From contig VXAY01004753.1 of the NCBI GenBank assembly GCA_013399855.1, forward strand, positions 86,380 to 150,379: 64,000 nucleotides of DNA. Reading direction: 5' to 3'. The DNA comes from Oxyruncus cristatus (taxonomy: Eukaryota; Chordata; Aves; Passeriformes; Cotingidae). The position numbers and the translations under genes were made by a program. Shown here in pieces: positions 1-24,009 of this stretch (its first letter is position 1; every line of letters begins with the position of its first letter). Below the pieces are notes generated by a model. It worked only from the letters and a program-made list of their open reading frames with translations, made no database searches and was not told the DNA's origin.

Positions 1-11360
<11,360 letters not shown>

Positions 11361-13724
11361 TTAACACAACTCATTTTTGGAATGTCCAAGTCTCACTGCT
11401 TTCCTGCTGCCAAAGGAACAGCTCAACAATACACACTAGAGTACGGAGTGCAACAATAACAGGGATGCTTTAAACAAGGCTGACTCTTGAAGAAACGGGT
11501 AAAAAGAAACCATTTGTCCTGCAATGTGCTTTCAAGCCGGGAGTTAGTGGCATTTCCATGTCTTCCTCTTTGCAGCCACACCAGTGCAACGCAGCAGTGA
11601 CAGCAGCGGGGACTCGTGTCCTGGCTGCAGCTGCCAAGTGGTTTCATTCTGTGTGCAAAATAAAAGGAAGCCCATGTTCCAGTTCCAGCCGTGCCCTCTG
11701 TGTGCCCAGCCCCTGGATCCCAGACCCCAGGCTCTCCGTGCAGACAGGCAGTGGGTGTCACTGCCCAGCTGAGCCCCAGCACAGCTCTGGGACTGACCAA
11801 GTTCTGCACATCCCAGGGCTCCCAGGCCCAGCAGCAGCACCTGTGTCTGAGTCCCTCCTCTCTCTGGATGCTGCATTCCCCTTCCCCCCCGGTACCCCAA
11901 CAGCCAAGCTGATGGGATTAGCTCTTCCAGAATTGAAAATGTAACAACGCAGTGGCCATAAATGACAATTCTTGTGACATGACCCAAATTCAATCAGTAC
12001 AAACAAAGTATTTTGACCCTTGGAGCTAGAGACTATTTAAATACCCAACGACATCACCCAAGGCAACACAGAGACATTTCCTTTGCTGCTGCCTGATCTT
12101 CTCTTCATCACTTCACAATCTTCTTTTGTTAATGCAGGAAATGCAGAAAAATTAAGCAAACTGCAGAGCTAAAAATCCATCCCAACATCATTAACATCAC
12201 AAAAGAGTAAGTCCCACAGCTTTTGCAGAAAGTTCAATTGGATTAATGATCCACTGCATGGCTTCAAAAATTCAAACCCTAACAGAAGCAGCTTAACAGT
12301 GAGCAGTATTATCCCTGTACAAAGGAGAAATAAGGATAGTTTAAACTTACTGAACATTATGTGAATGCTTTAATTCTGGTATTTTATTCCTTGAAAAAGA
12401 AGCATTAGAAACATCCACGTTTCAAAACACACCAGCACAGTCAGAGCACATCAAGCCCGTGTATGTTACTGGGAGATTGGTTTACAACACAAATTAAAAA
12501 GTGATTTCTTGAATTGGTTTTGCTTCTTCATGAAATAATATTTAATTGTTATCTATTTCATACTGGGTAACACTGTCAATCTCAGTTCTGACAATGACAA
12601 ATTTGTGCTTGGTATTTCCATATTCTTAATAAACAATTACTAATGCAATGTATCAATATAAAACCAGGAGCCCAAGAGAATTCCATTATGTGACCATTGG
12701 AGGTGTGCTTTATCAGCTCAGAAATCACCTGTACAGGCAGGTATATTTTAATATTTCCCCCACCACTGAAAGTTTTGTTTGATCAAGTGCAGCAGTTTCC
12801 CAGTGTCTCACTACTGATACAGACAGGTGTCCTTAGAAACCCCCCTCAGGTGCAGGAACCCCCTTTCTGTCCCTGCCTGCTGCATCTGCTGCTCTTCTCA
12901 CTGGCAACACATCGCTCAGTCAGTCAGTGACCTCCTGACCTTTGTTATTTTACTGCTTTCGAGCCCTGATCCCAGTTTTATTCTTATCTGTTTATAACTT
13001 CTCTTAGTACCCTGAAACACTTCAGTTCCCGTGGGGTCATGGCCAGGCTCCTCCCCTCGTGTGCCCAGAACTGGCAGAGCATCACCTTGTGCTGGGCACC
13101 GAGGGCTCCCCTGACCAGCTGCAGTGTCACAGGTGAGGCTGGGGGATCCTCCCCCCAAACAAACACTGGCTCAGTTCTTCGGCAGCAGGATGAAACCACT
13201 CCTGACGCCTCCCAAGGATGCCGGGGCACACAAGAGCTCAGCTCTGCCAGGGGAGTGCCAGCAAGCACTGAGTGGAGATGAACAGCACTTCCCAGTCACT
13301 GTCTCCTTCTTTCCTCCACCTTCCATGGTAAAGTTTACAAGAGGCAGAATGAGGGTTTCTACTTATCTGGCAGTGGCACCTGAACCCTTTTCCTCCCACC
13401 ACCTTCCCCCCCCCAGCCAAAACACAGCCCCAGTGGCTTTGCTGGCACACTGCTGGAGGGAGCACTCTGTAAATGTGCTGGGAAAGCTCTGCCCACAGCA
13501 CATTGCACGGTGTCATCACCACATTCCCACACTGCAGTGGGTAACAACATTCAGAGTTCTACCACTAGGGAAAAGCAAAACTCTCCCATTTTAAAGTGAT
13601 TCCTTAAAATAGAACAGATTTTCTATAGAATACAATCGAAGGAGTGGAATGCATCCCCCCAGTCTCTGCCTTACTCATGTTGCTGCCAGTCTTCTTCTCT
13701 AAGCTTTAGTTTTGCTAAAGTTTT

Positions 13725-13778
13725 ACCTCTATCATGAAGTTTTTGAGTTTGACCTCTATCATGAAGCTCTCACTCTGT
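13725..13778. repeat. Two-copy tandem repeat, 27 bp period
   Basis: ACCTCTATCATGAAG occurs at 13725 and again at 13752. The remainder of the two units (TTTTTGAGTTTG and CTCTCACTCTGT) has diverged. It is a small local duplication within the long STAG1 intron. Confidence 0.75.
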
Positions 13779-16700
13779 ATTTAGTGAATAGGATCTGAAT
13801 TGCCTCAGTTCACTAGAAGTTGAGAAGCCTATTCTACTTCAGGACCAAGTTCTCAGTTCAAACCTACTCACGTAGTGTTTTAAGAAGTCTTCTCGTTGAC
13901 ATGTAAGTCCATATTCTTAATTACCAAATTCCAGTTTAACTTTCAGCTAAGTCAGGTACCAATTTAATTTGTCAATAATTAATCATACCACCCAACCCAG
14001 CCTGTAAAAGTGCAGAGAAAAAACCCATACAGAGGACACAACTTTATTTGAAAGAGGGAAGAGAAAGACTGAAAAGGTCTATACAAAACTGGATGAAAAA
14101 CCCCCTAAACTGCGGACAAAACCAGATATAATATTTCCAGGAGATATAACACACCATGTACTCAGTGGCTTCAAAACGTGGATTTATAGTGAGAAGAATA
14201 ACCAGTTATAGCAGTAAGCCCTGCAGAAGAGAAGAAACAGCAGACCTCCAAGAGCTTTGTAGGGTGTGTAAGCCCTCAAGCTTGAGCAACAACCAGCCTT
14301 TCATCCTGCAAGTTACAGAGGGGACCCTCTGGATGGGGGGTGTCCTATGAGCACCTTTCCTCCCCCAAAACAGGAGGTCCCAACCCCTGCTGGCCCCAGG
14401 GAACATCCCCACCCCAAATGCCGCACTCCAGTGTTCTCCTGCAGGAAAGGGAAGGTGAAATGACAGCCAGGCCACTGCACAAGTGGGACTCCAGCCCAGT
14501 CATTTCCACACTGCTAAGGACACCCAGTGACTCAGTGGGACATGGGCTCCTGAGACCCAAAGCACTGCTGGCACTGAGCTCTACCCTCTGCAGCACACCA
14601 ACTACACCCCAGTCAATGTGTATCTCTGTCCCTTTATTCATGGAATAAACAGCAATTTCATCCCTTCTCTTTGGGACCACCTGCCCACACTGAGTAAGCT
14701 GCAAGAAAAGCAGTGGGGAAACTGCAGCTCAAGGTTGAAGGCAATGAATACAAAATAAGCCCACAACCTCGTGCCAAAGGAGGATTAATAGTGGGACCTT
14801 ACGTTCATGTGACTGGTTAGTATCTCTCAACTACACAAATTGGAAAAACAGCAGGAAGATTTATAAAGGCATGGAGATGAGGACACCAGAAGATTCGCCC
14901 TGGAAAGGATCATACAAAAAAAGGCAAAGTGCTTTTTTGCATCAGCTCCAAGTTGTTAGTGAGGATCAGAGCACTGGGAATTAATCCAGGCTGCTGGAAC
15001 TGCCAAGAGAGGGCAAGTTTAATAAAATCTTGCAAGGATGGATGGTGATCACAGAATTGCTGGATGGGCAGTATTTCTCTCCCTTGGTATCATTCAATGT
15101 GCATCTCTTATATGTTTCTCCCCTCTTGGAATTCAGATCATAAGAAAGAATCCACTTCTCCAATGCCCATCAGTGCAGTTTTTCATCATCTCAGAAGTGG
15201 CAGTGACAAATCTCCACGTGAAAGACAAACAAAGGCTGAAGTCAAAGCACCTGCAGCAGGTTATTTCTCACTGCTCAGCCTGGGCCATGGTACCCTTCTG
15301 CAGCACTTCTGTTCCCAGAGCAGAGGTGCCTGAAGCTCCCCACAAATTACTCAGGGCAGCACACAGGTTTGTTTCCTGTGCCTTGCTCATGCTCACAGGT
15401 GAACACTGCAGTAGCTCTTCCCTCACTGGAATCAAGAGGAATCAATCATTAATCCAAATGGAAGCACTATTGGCACAGTCAAAGCACATCCAAGGAGATG
15501 CTGTGACTCCTAAATCCCACCAGGGCTCCCGACTTTCTATGGATTTCTGTGCTGGAAAACGGAAAGTCTTTACTGCACCCAGAAGTCAGGACTCTAGAAA
15601 GAAGCCAACCTAAACACTTTGTTGAACTTCCGCACACACAGGAATAGAAGAGTTTTGTTGGGGTACTCCCCAAGTCTTCCTGCAGCAGGGACTCCACACT
15701 GTCCACGTCCTGCTGCCACTGAAGCAACATTCAAAAGACAGGAGTTCCTCAGAGACACAGACCCAAGTCAGAGCAGCCATCAACAATAAACTCTTAAAGA
15801 ACAAATCAGCAAGAACCCCAGTGGGAAAATAACTACAGACCTGTGCAATTACAACCTTATCAAAAAAGAACCACAGACAAATCTTAAATAGAACTCTAAT
15901 GGCTCACCTAAGTCTCCTCTCCTACAACAAAACTGAAACAAGTATCTGTCAGTTCCCAAAATATGCTTGAATGTGTTCTCTGCAATCTGTTTGCAATGTT
16001 AAGGCCTCACACGCAATTCACCCAGGGAAGGTGCCCTCTCCTGCTGCAGCCCAATTCTCTAACTGACCTTCTGCTCATACATTTACCTACCAGAAAAGAA
16101 TTTTGTTAACCTTAACTGTTTTGCATATTTGATGCACTGCTCTAATTTTGTCCATCGAGTTTCTGCAATTCCTGAATCTTTATCTTTAATCATTTGATTT
16201 TTCACATTCCATGACCGAAACAAGTAGTTCTCTTGCTATAATTCCCATTCCTCCTTTGCCTTAGTGTTATTTTACACTTGAGTCTAGAATAGAATTTTTG
16301 GAACATTAAACTCTTGGTTTTTTTCCTTGGTTGTGTTTCCAACACAGAACTTATATACATATTTTCAGTACAGTCTCTTCCTCTTTTGAAGACCATTATA
16401 ATTGTTTTGCCCTTCATTTGACTCTCATAGAACTAGAAATATATTATTCTAATGCCTGGGCTCATTTAAATTGCCATCCCAATTATGAGAATTACCTCTG
16501 GAAAAGAGTGTTTTCCATCTGAGTTTTTCACCTTCTGTATCAAAACTGTGTCACCACCAGCTATAAGAATTCACTGGAAACCCTAAACTTGCTCTACTCC
16601 ACTCCTTGATGACACCCCCCCTGGTTTAACTCCCTCCATCCTGCAGCCCACTGCACCTCAGGCACCTCAACGCAGCGGGGGAGAGCAGCAGCGCAGCTCC

Positions 16701-19496
16701 TGTCTCTGGCCTGCCTGCCTCGCTGGCTCACAGTACATGGGACACATCACACAGCACCAGCTCCGGCTGCCCTCCCTTCTGCCACTGCCCAGACACGTTC
16801 AAGAAGGCTATTCTGGATTTTAGAAAAAAGGGAAATGTTACACAGGATAAGGATTTAGTGGCAAGCTCCTTTTCCAGATTTTTCAGGTCCTGATTTTCTT
16901 AAAAATCCTTCCCAGCAATCTTCTGGAATTAAAGACTAGGAAAGTCACTACAGAGAACTCCATTAGGGTCACCATGTTTATAGCCACGTGTCATTAAAGC
17001 TGAGAAAATTTGACAGGAAATGTTGACTCTGGAATAAGGAAACTTTGGTTGTTGGAGTCCTACCACCATCCTGAAGGGCCCTTTGGTGCTCTGTGCTCCC
17101 ACTGCCTGACTGCCACCTACTCCCACCCTGGGCTCGACCCATGGCCACAGGGACATTTTCATACCACAGACACTGTCAGCGACTGAGGCACAAACAGGCA
17201 CACTCCCAGGGAACACTCCTAAAGCATTTGGAATTCTACCTCCTTCATTGCCCAAGGCCTAGAAATCCATTACTGCACTGGTTTATGTAACTCATACATA
17301 AGGAAGGAAACACTTCTTCCTTATTGTCATTCAAAAAATCAGCTGAACTGTTTCTGCTGGCCTTCCACACCGAAGTCAGGCTAAAGGGAAGCATCTCGCC
17401 CAGTGTGGAAACCTCAATATAATCTCTTAAAGTTTACAAAAACCTTTAGTTTTAGGGATCAGGCTCAGCCAGGGTTTACAAAAGGCAGGTCCTGATCTCC
17501 TTCTATGGCAGGGTGACCTGCTCAGTGGCTGAGGGACAGGCTGTGGATGTGTTTACCTGGACTGCAGTAACGCCTTGGAGCACTTCCCACAGGTTCTCCT
17601 GGCGACACTGGTTGCTCAGGCTTGGCTGGGGCACTGTTCCTGGGTAAGCACTGCCTGCTGGCCGGGCCCAGGGCAGGGTGGGGAACGGGGCTCCAGCCAG
17701 TGAGACCCACACGGGGTTAGCTGGGACTGCTGTGCTGGACACAGTTGCTGCGCCCACTCAAGGCTGATGGCATTTTGGGTGAGTGGTGCTTCACAAACGC
17801 CCTGCAGCTCCACGAGGCACCAATAACCAGATAAAAGTCACACAGTAGAACACATTGCATTTTCAAAATCCTATAATGATCTCCCTCATATTTTCTTAAA
17901 GTAGTTGATATATAGTAAGCACAGGCAAGAAAGTTTTCATATTAAAAGACAACAAAGATAGCAAAAATGGTCACTTTTTAGAACAGAATGAACCTATCAG
18001 TAGATCTTTCTATGTAAAAGTGCTGATAAAACAGGTTACATAGCAGACATATAGATGCTTTGAAAGACAGACTAATAACGCAGCGGACAGTTGGCTGGTG
18101 AAAGAATTCTTTGGAATAGCCAGAACGACAGCTGAGAGCCAACACTGCCAAAGGATTTCAGAGCCATGAAACCCATAAATGGCAAATAAAGCTCTTCAGG
18201 AAGAAAGCATGCTGATTCCACAGACTGCTAGTGGAAGAAGAAGTAGGCTACATAATTAAGTGCATCAGAAATGGCACACTCCATGTGCTCAAGTCGCAAA
18301 ACTTTGATAAAGGAAGCTTCCTTGCTCTGGGTTTTAAGGCAGGAGATGCTGTTTTGCTATGGGCTTACAGTTTGTGCATTTGGGAAGTGGGAACTGCTTT
18401 GCATCCCCACGTTCATGTCACTGAGTACCAAGAAGCCAAATAATTAATAATCAAAGACACTAAACTTGCAATCTAGTATTTGTATTAAATTATTTCACAA
18501 AATCGATCTTCTTAGGCTTTGATGGTTTGAAGTAGCAATTCTCACATGGTGCCCTCCCTTTCTGTCAGACCTGAACAACAGTAAGTGACGTGAACATGAG
18601 TGAAAAGCTCGGGAGCTTTTGCTGCCCCAAAGGCAGCAGTTTGTTCCTGGGAATGTCTTTTGCACCTGGAAGCATCCAGAACCCCCATCATCCCACAGCC
18701 ACACCCTGGCCTGCCCTGCCTCAGTCATTCCACTCTGCTGCATGAGATGGCTGTGACTAGCCAGGACACTTAGGCTTGAGGAAAGAGGCAAAGCACACAC
18801 CCCAGACACGCTCCTCTGAAACCTTCCCCCCGTTCCTCCAGTGCTGGTGCCAAGATCCCTTTCTGGGAGCCACTCAGGGCTGCAGCCTCCTGCACATGAG
18901 CCATCAGGGGATGCCTGGGAACATTCCCTGGGGATGTGATGGAGCACCAGGTGACCCAGGGAGCTCTGTACCCAGCAGTGTGCACAAGGTGTGAGGAGTG
19001 GTGAAAGCACAGGCATCATGAGATGGCCGTGGCCTCAGCAGCAGCTCAGGGTGTACTGGGCTGCAGGGGCCAAGCCACACTGGGACTGCTGGATCTGTCA
19101 GCTCTTAACTCCTGGGTACCTTTCATGTCCAATGCAACCTGCAGCTTCCCTGCACACCCTTCAGAAGGGACCTCATTCTGTTCCTAAAGCTGCTGCCTGA
19201 TGATTTTATTTGATAAGTCAGGATCTTTTTTGCAACACAAGGAATAACTATTCCTCTATTCGCCATTCTTTACCCCACTGCTTGGGTTTTTCTCTCTAAA
19301 TTTGAATATCCTTTTGGAAGTGGGATGATCACAATTACATTCAACGCTCAAAACAAGGTGCAATCAAGTTTGAGAGAGATTTTTTCTTTGTTTCTAATAC
19401 ATACACATAAAAATTTGTCCTCTATTTCTAATTTTTATCTTGGCCTCTCAGAGCACTGCCAAGCACAGAGGTTTTATTTTCAGATTATTCCCAATG

Positions 19497-19521
19497 ACAG
19501 TTTGCTCCAGGAGCAAACTGT
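19497..19521. repeat. Near-perfect palindrome, 12 bp arms, 1 nt centre
   Basis: ACAGTTTGCTCC and GGAGCAAACTGT are exact reverse complements separated by a single A. It could extrude as a cruciform or bind a dimeric factor. No factor is assigned. Confidence 0.85.
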
Positions 19522-20364
19522 GAGTAACTCCAGCTGGGTAGTGCCTGTGTGGAAGCAGCCTTTGGGTGCCTGCTCTCAGAAGTGACTCAAATCCAGCAAT
19601 ACAAACAGAGGGAGTTTGGAGGTTGAGCTCAAAGTTAAGCGTAAGATACAACAATGTAAATTCCTGGAATAAGTCCATTCAGGGGTATCTACCCTGAGTG
19701 CTTTTATCAAAGGCTGCACTCCCCCATCAGCTGCCCTGGGAACATGCCCCCACTTCAGCTTCTCTCAGAGACACGAGGGGCTCAGAGTGGGCCTGAGCTC
19801 TCCCCCCTTTCAGGGGGATCTCATCTGTGTGAACAAATACCTGACCCAAGGGGGCAAAGACAGCAGAGCCAGACACTTCCCCGGGGTGCCCAGTGACAGC
19901 AGAGGAGCCAGGCAATCCAAACACGAGCACACTGATGCTGTGTAAGCAGTTGTGCAGTGACAATCCCACTGCCATGGCTGACAAGAGGCCACAGGCACCA
20001 TCCCTGTGCCCAGCCCCAGTCCTGGGCTGGGGGGGAGCTCCCAGTATGCCACCAGTACCTGCTGGGGGAACTGAGGCTTGGCACCAGGTGTCTCTGGTTA
20101 TAGCACAACTTCAGGGGAGGGATAGTGTAGTAACAAAGGCCTTGAAAATACGCAACCTGTTGGATAAACTCATTTCAGCTCAGAGCAAGTGCTCTGTACC
20201 ACTATGTACTTTCTACAATATTTCCCAGCAGTTACAATAAGCCTCAAAGCAGTTTTTAAAATACTGAGTACTTCTCAAAGGAAAAGTAACGGATTTCTGT
20301 TCCACCACACTGGAAGAAGCTCCATGTACTACAGATTCTTTATTATGCATTCTTCTGAACAGCT

Positions 20365-20414
20365 AAACCCCACAACCTTGGTGTCATCAGCACCAAGCTC
20401 TGACCAACTGAGCT
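20365..20414 (-). repeat. tRNA-Ile(GAU)-like module, SINE or tRNA pseudogene
   Basis: On the minus strand the segment reads AGCTCAGTTGGTCAGAGCTT, then GGTGCTGATGACACCAAGGT and TGTGGGGTTT. The first part is a good D-arm and box A. TTGGTG/CACCAA pairs as an anticodon stem around the loop CTGATGA, whose anticodon would be GAT (Ile). The T-arm and box B are degraded and no paired acceptor stem is visible, so this is not a working tRNA gene. A tRNA-Ile-derived SINE is known in zebra finch (TguSINE1); I cannot confirm that this copy belongs to it, and no CR1-like tail is evident. Confidence 0.6.
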
Positions 20415-20460
20415 CCTCTCAGGGGAGGGAAGGACCAGGACTAAAGGGATGTCTGCACTT

Positions 20461-20525
20461 GCAGCATCTCTCCAGTGCCCAATCTTATCAGCACTGGCAC
20501 CACAGGCTCTGGCCCACTGAGCTCC
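20461..20525 (-). repeat. Second tRNA-Ile-like module, same orientation
   Basis: The minus strand reads GGAGCTCAGTGGGCCAGAGC, then CTGTGGTGCCAGTGCTGATA and AGATTGGGCACTGG. A D-arm-like block is followed by GTGGTGC and GTGCTGATAA, the same landmarks as the neighbouring module but with a few extra bases between them. CCAGTGC and GCACTGG form a perfect 7 bp stem. Its box A starts about 110 nt before that of the module at 20365-20414, on the same strand, so the two look like a tandem pair or dimeric element. Confidence 0.45.
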
Positions 20526-21401
20526 AGGCATCCCAGAGCCAATCCTTACCTTTCAGTGTTCACCTCACCCTCAGAGAGCCCCCAGGCCAAGTGAGACTGG
20601 AGATACAGAAACTTCTTTGAAACATTTTTTACCTAAAACATTTGATTTACTCCATTAAACGAAAGCCACCATCTACCTGAGATGTTTCTATGATTTTTTC
20701 TTAACCAGAAGGATGGAAATGAGACTTGGGGTGCATTTCTGTCTGTAACTATGCTGCTTAATAAAGTCTGAATTATCTGGTTAACCAAACCTGACTGATC
20801 TTGGATATAAAGTGTCCCAATAAATTTTACCAAAGCAGGTCAGTGGACAGAAGCCAAAAGGGTCACTGGGGCACAGTGTGAACCATGACCTCAGTCTCTG
20901 TTAATCTATCGCAGTCCCTGACTGAGCTGGAGACAGACAGGGACACTCACACTGTGAGTGCTGCTGCTTCTTCAGCAAAAGCCTCAGCTGCAGCACAACA
21001 ACCTCTTCCCCAGCACTGAGTCTGGATAGCTCTTCCAGTTTCCAAAAAGTCACGAGGTTCTTCCAAATCCATTTAAGTTACATAGCCTTCAGAACTTCAT
21101 CTCTCTTAAAGATTGTCTAACTCTTCACAAATATGTTCAACTGCTTTTATTTAATTCAGTAAAACTGACCAACACAGATCCACTAGAAACCCCTCTTCAT
21201 TAGTTCTGCTTCTCATGAAATCACTTACTGAGAGTATATTAAAGACCAAGCATTTACTGCCAATGGTCTGTGAAAAGACAACACAAAAATGAGTTGAGCT
21301 GGCTCAAAGCAATGCCTTATCATTCCCTCTCTTCATTTAAAAGGATGTAAGGTCAGAGCAGACCTCCTTTTTCACCTAATTATTTTTACTGCTTTGCTAG
21401 G

Positions 21402-21417
21402 AAAAAAAAAAAAAAAA
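21402..21417. repeat. A16 homopolymer
   Basis: Sixteen consecutive A residues. No recognisable retroposed sequence lies upstream, so it is listed only as a homopolymer. Confidence 0.9.
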
Positions 21418-21537
21418 TCTATTTTCCCTCAGCTGTTAGCTCATTCCAATATCCCCTTCTACTTTTTGACTGTCTGAACACATGTATGGAGCTTTTTTTT
21501 TTAAGGAAGTACAAAGAATTTGAGAAATGCCATACAA

Positions 21538-21548
21538 CCCCCCCCCCC
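21538..21548. repeat. C11 homopolymer
   Basis: Eleven consecutive C residues, 120 nt after the A16 tract. Length calls in such runs are error-prone. Confidence 0.9.
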
Positions 21549-23278
21549 AGTCTTCATGCTGAGAAATCCAAGCAGAAACTAAGAAGTGCCAAACTGAAGA
21601 TGCTCTGTGCAGCCCTGATGTCGTGTCTTTGTCGACCGTGACGAGTCCCCAAGCTCCACGCCCGTGCACTGTTCTGAGTGGCTCCGCCAGCCCCAGAGAA
21701 CAGCAGGGTTTGGGAGGGGTCTCTGCCATGTATGCAGGTCCTGCTGCAGCCAGGGAACCAGGGAGGGCAGCGCAGGAAGAGCTGGTCTCCCAGGAGGACT
21801 GATCAGGATGCTCCCCACTGGTCTTTGCTTGCACTTCTGAGCCCCTGTAAGAGAACTTGAGCAACTGAAACCATCTCAAAGCCGGTCCCTTCTCCATTTC
21901 CCAGGCACCTTCCCTGCAGCTCCCGGGCTGCATGCCCAAAAGTGCAGCATACTAAGGACTGTAAGTCCATGTGCCCTGACAGGGACAACGTGCTGGGGTG
22001 TGCAAAACCCCGGAGCCTCAGGAAGGGGGCAAGGCTGCGCTCAGCCCTGCCTGCTGCAGAGAGAAGCAACAAGGCTCGTCCCCAGCCCTGCTTCGTCCTC
22101 ACTGCAAATGGGTATCTAATCACACAAATTAACAACTCCAAGTTCCCACTCCACGACCTTGAAGAAACCCAGGTACTCTGAGCTTAGTCATTAACCAGCC
22201 TGAGGAGAAGGAGTAGGGAATCAGTAACAGCAACGGTTTAAACGAGTCACATGTTAACTGAGAAAAGCTCCCCACGGGGAGTGGCACAGATACTGTATCT
22301 GCTTTTGATATCAATGACTGGGCCTGGATTAGCTATTCCAGAGCAAAGACAGGACCTTTACTTACAAGGGATTTATAAATAGAAGAAACTCTATAGAAAA
22401 AAAAGGCTGTGAGGAAAACTCCAATATTTTTTAAAAATTTTGACTGTAACTTGGCTAAGGAGGAAAAATGAGAGGAAGCATCAGATCAAAAGTGAACTTA
22501 AAACAACACAATGAATATTTGCTCAACATGTTTTGGCATGGGTAAGAGAACTGGAGAGCACACATTAGAGTCAAAATGAGCAAAAGTCTGGATATGCTGC
22601 TAAAAATACAATGCAAGAGGGAACTGTCACCTCAGAACTGACAGAAGATAAACTGCTGGAACACACACAGATCACAGCAAGTGTTGGCAAGACAAACAGA
22701 AGTGGAAATGTGGGAAAAGGAGCAGAAAACTGAGAAAGCTCGACATGCAACTTGTTCCTCAAGAGTGTATGTCTAAGATTCACTAAGGAGTGTTTGAGAG
22801 CAAAACATAAACCAGCTACACCTGTATAAACTTAATAATACTAGAACCCCAAAACTTTACGTAAGTAATAAAGCAGCAAGTCCTAAAAAGAGTGCTGAAA
22901 GACAAACAGTAATAAACAGCAGCTGAAACACAAGAGGGAATGAAGAGTCTGAGTACATTAATTAACACCAAGATAGTGGACTCAAGGAGGAAAATTAATC
23001 AAATGTTGCTAAGGAAAAAGGAAAGAAGAAAAACACAGAGGAACATTGCAAGTAAGGCAGGTTGAATCAGGAAAATGCTTAAATCCTTATTTATAATCCT
23101 CTCAGATTGTTTTAGATCCCCTACCTTAAAAATTTTATGATCAGAAATAGCTGAAACCATAAATTTTGCTGAAGTTAAAAGTGGCTGTGCAAACACACCA
23201 TGTATCAGCATGCCACAAATACCATTTGTTGTTGATACCCAAATGCGAGAGCCAGAATAAAGCAGCCACCTTACTCAC

Positions 23279-23390
23279 AGGACCACAGGATAAGTGAGCT
23301 GGGAGGGATCTTAAAGCTCCTACCATTCCACTGCCTGCCACAGGCAGGGACACCTTCCACGACCAGCTTAACCAGGGCCCCACAACTCCT
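23279..23390 (-). mobile_element. CR1 LINE, degraded 3' fragment
   Basis: The plus strand reads GAGCTGGGAGGGATCTTAAA, then GCTCCTACCATTCCACTGCC and CAGGCAGGGACACCTTCCAC. This is the reverse complement of a CR1 3' untranslated region. It is more diverged than the 23.8 kb copy 400 nt away and lies in the opposite orientation. Confidence 0.75.
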
Positions 23391-23764
23391 CTGGTTGGGT
23401 CTTGCAGCTCGGTGGAAAAGTGGGAAAATACAGAGCAATACTTATAAAAGACTTGAATAGAACCTACAGCTAATGTTCTATTTTGTAAAAAGCACTTAGT
23501 TTTCTCAATATTTTGTAAAAAAACAAGAGTATTTTTCCCCAGCTTTCAGCACTTCAGGCAAACTTTCCCTTTAAGGTTTCTCAGTGCTCCCTCTCCCCCA
23601 CTGTCACTTTAAGACATCCACAATTCTTAATATCAGGGTGTCTTTACTGTAACAGGCTCATATTTTAACCATACTGCCGAATTTTCTGTACAGTACCCAT
23701 GTTTTGGGGCATAACCGCATTCTCAGCTGTAACTCCCTGTCAACACAGACTGCTTCCAGTAACC

Positions 23765-24009
23765 CTGCCAGAGGGCAAGGTAAGTTGGGATATTGGGAAG
23801 GAATTCTTCCCTCTGAGGGTGGGGAGGCCCTGGCACAGGTTGCCCAGAGAAGCTGGGGCTGCCCCTGGATCCCTGGAAGTGTCCAAGGCCAGGTTGGACG
23901 GGGCTTGGAGCAACCTGGGCTAGTGGAAGGTGTCCCTGCCCATGGCAGGGGGTGGCACTAGATGGGCTTTAAGGTCCATTCCAAGCCAAAGCATCCTGGG
24001 ATTCCATGA
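23765..24009 (+). mobile_element. CR1 LINE, 3' end
   Basis: This is a short 3' fragment beginning CTGCCAGAGGGCAAGGTAAG and ending TTCCAAGCCAAAGCATCCTG followed by GGATTCCATGAC. It is highly similar to the last 230 nt of the copy at 26480-26984, with about one difference per dozen bases by eye, so both belong to the same CR1 subfamily. No coding capacity remains. Confidence 0.9.

Noticed and set aside
15038..15613. 191-codon open frame on the plus strand
   Set aside because: The product is not recognised, there are no repeats or splice signals that would make it a gene, and the length is within chance expectation for 64 kb.
20365..20414. Functional tRNA-Ile gene
   Set aside because: The D-arm and anticodon arm are good, but the T-arm is degraded and no paired acceptor stem is visible.
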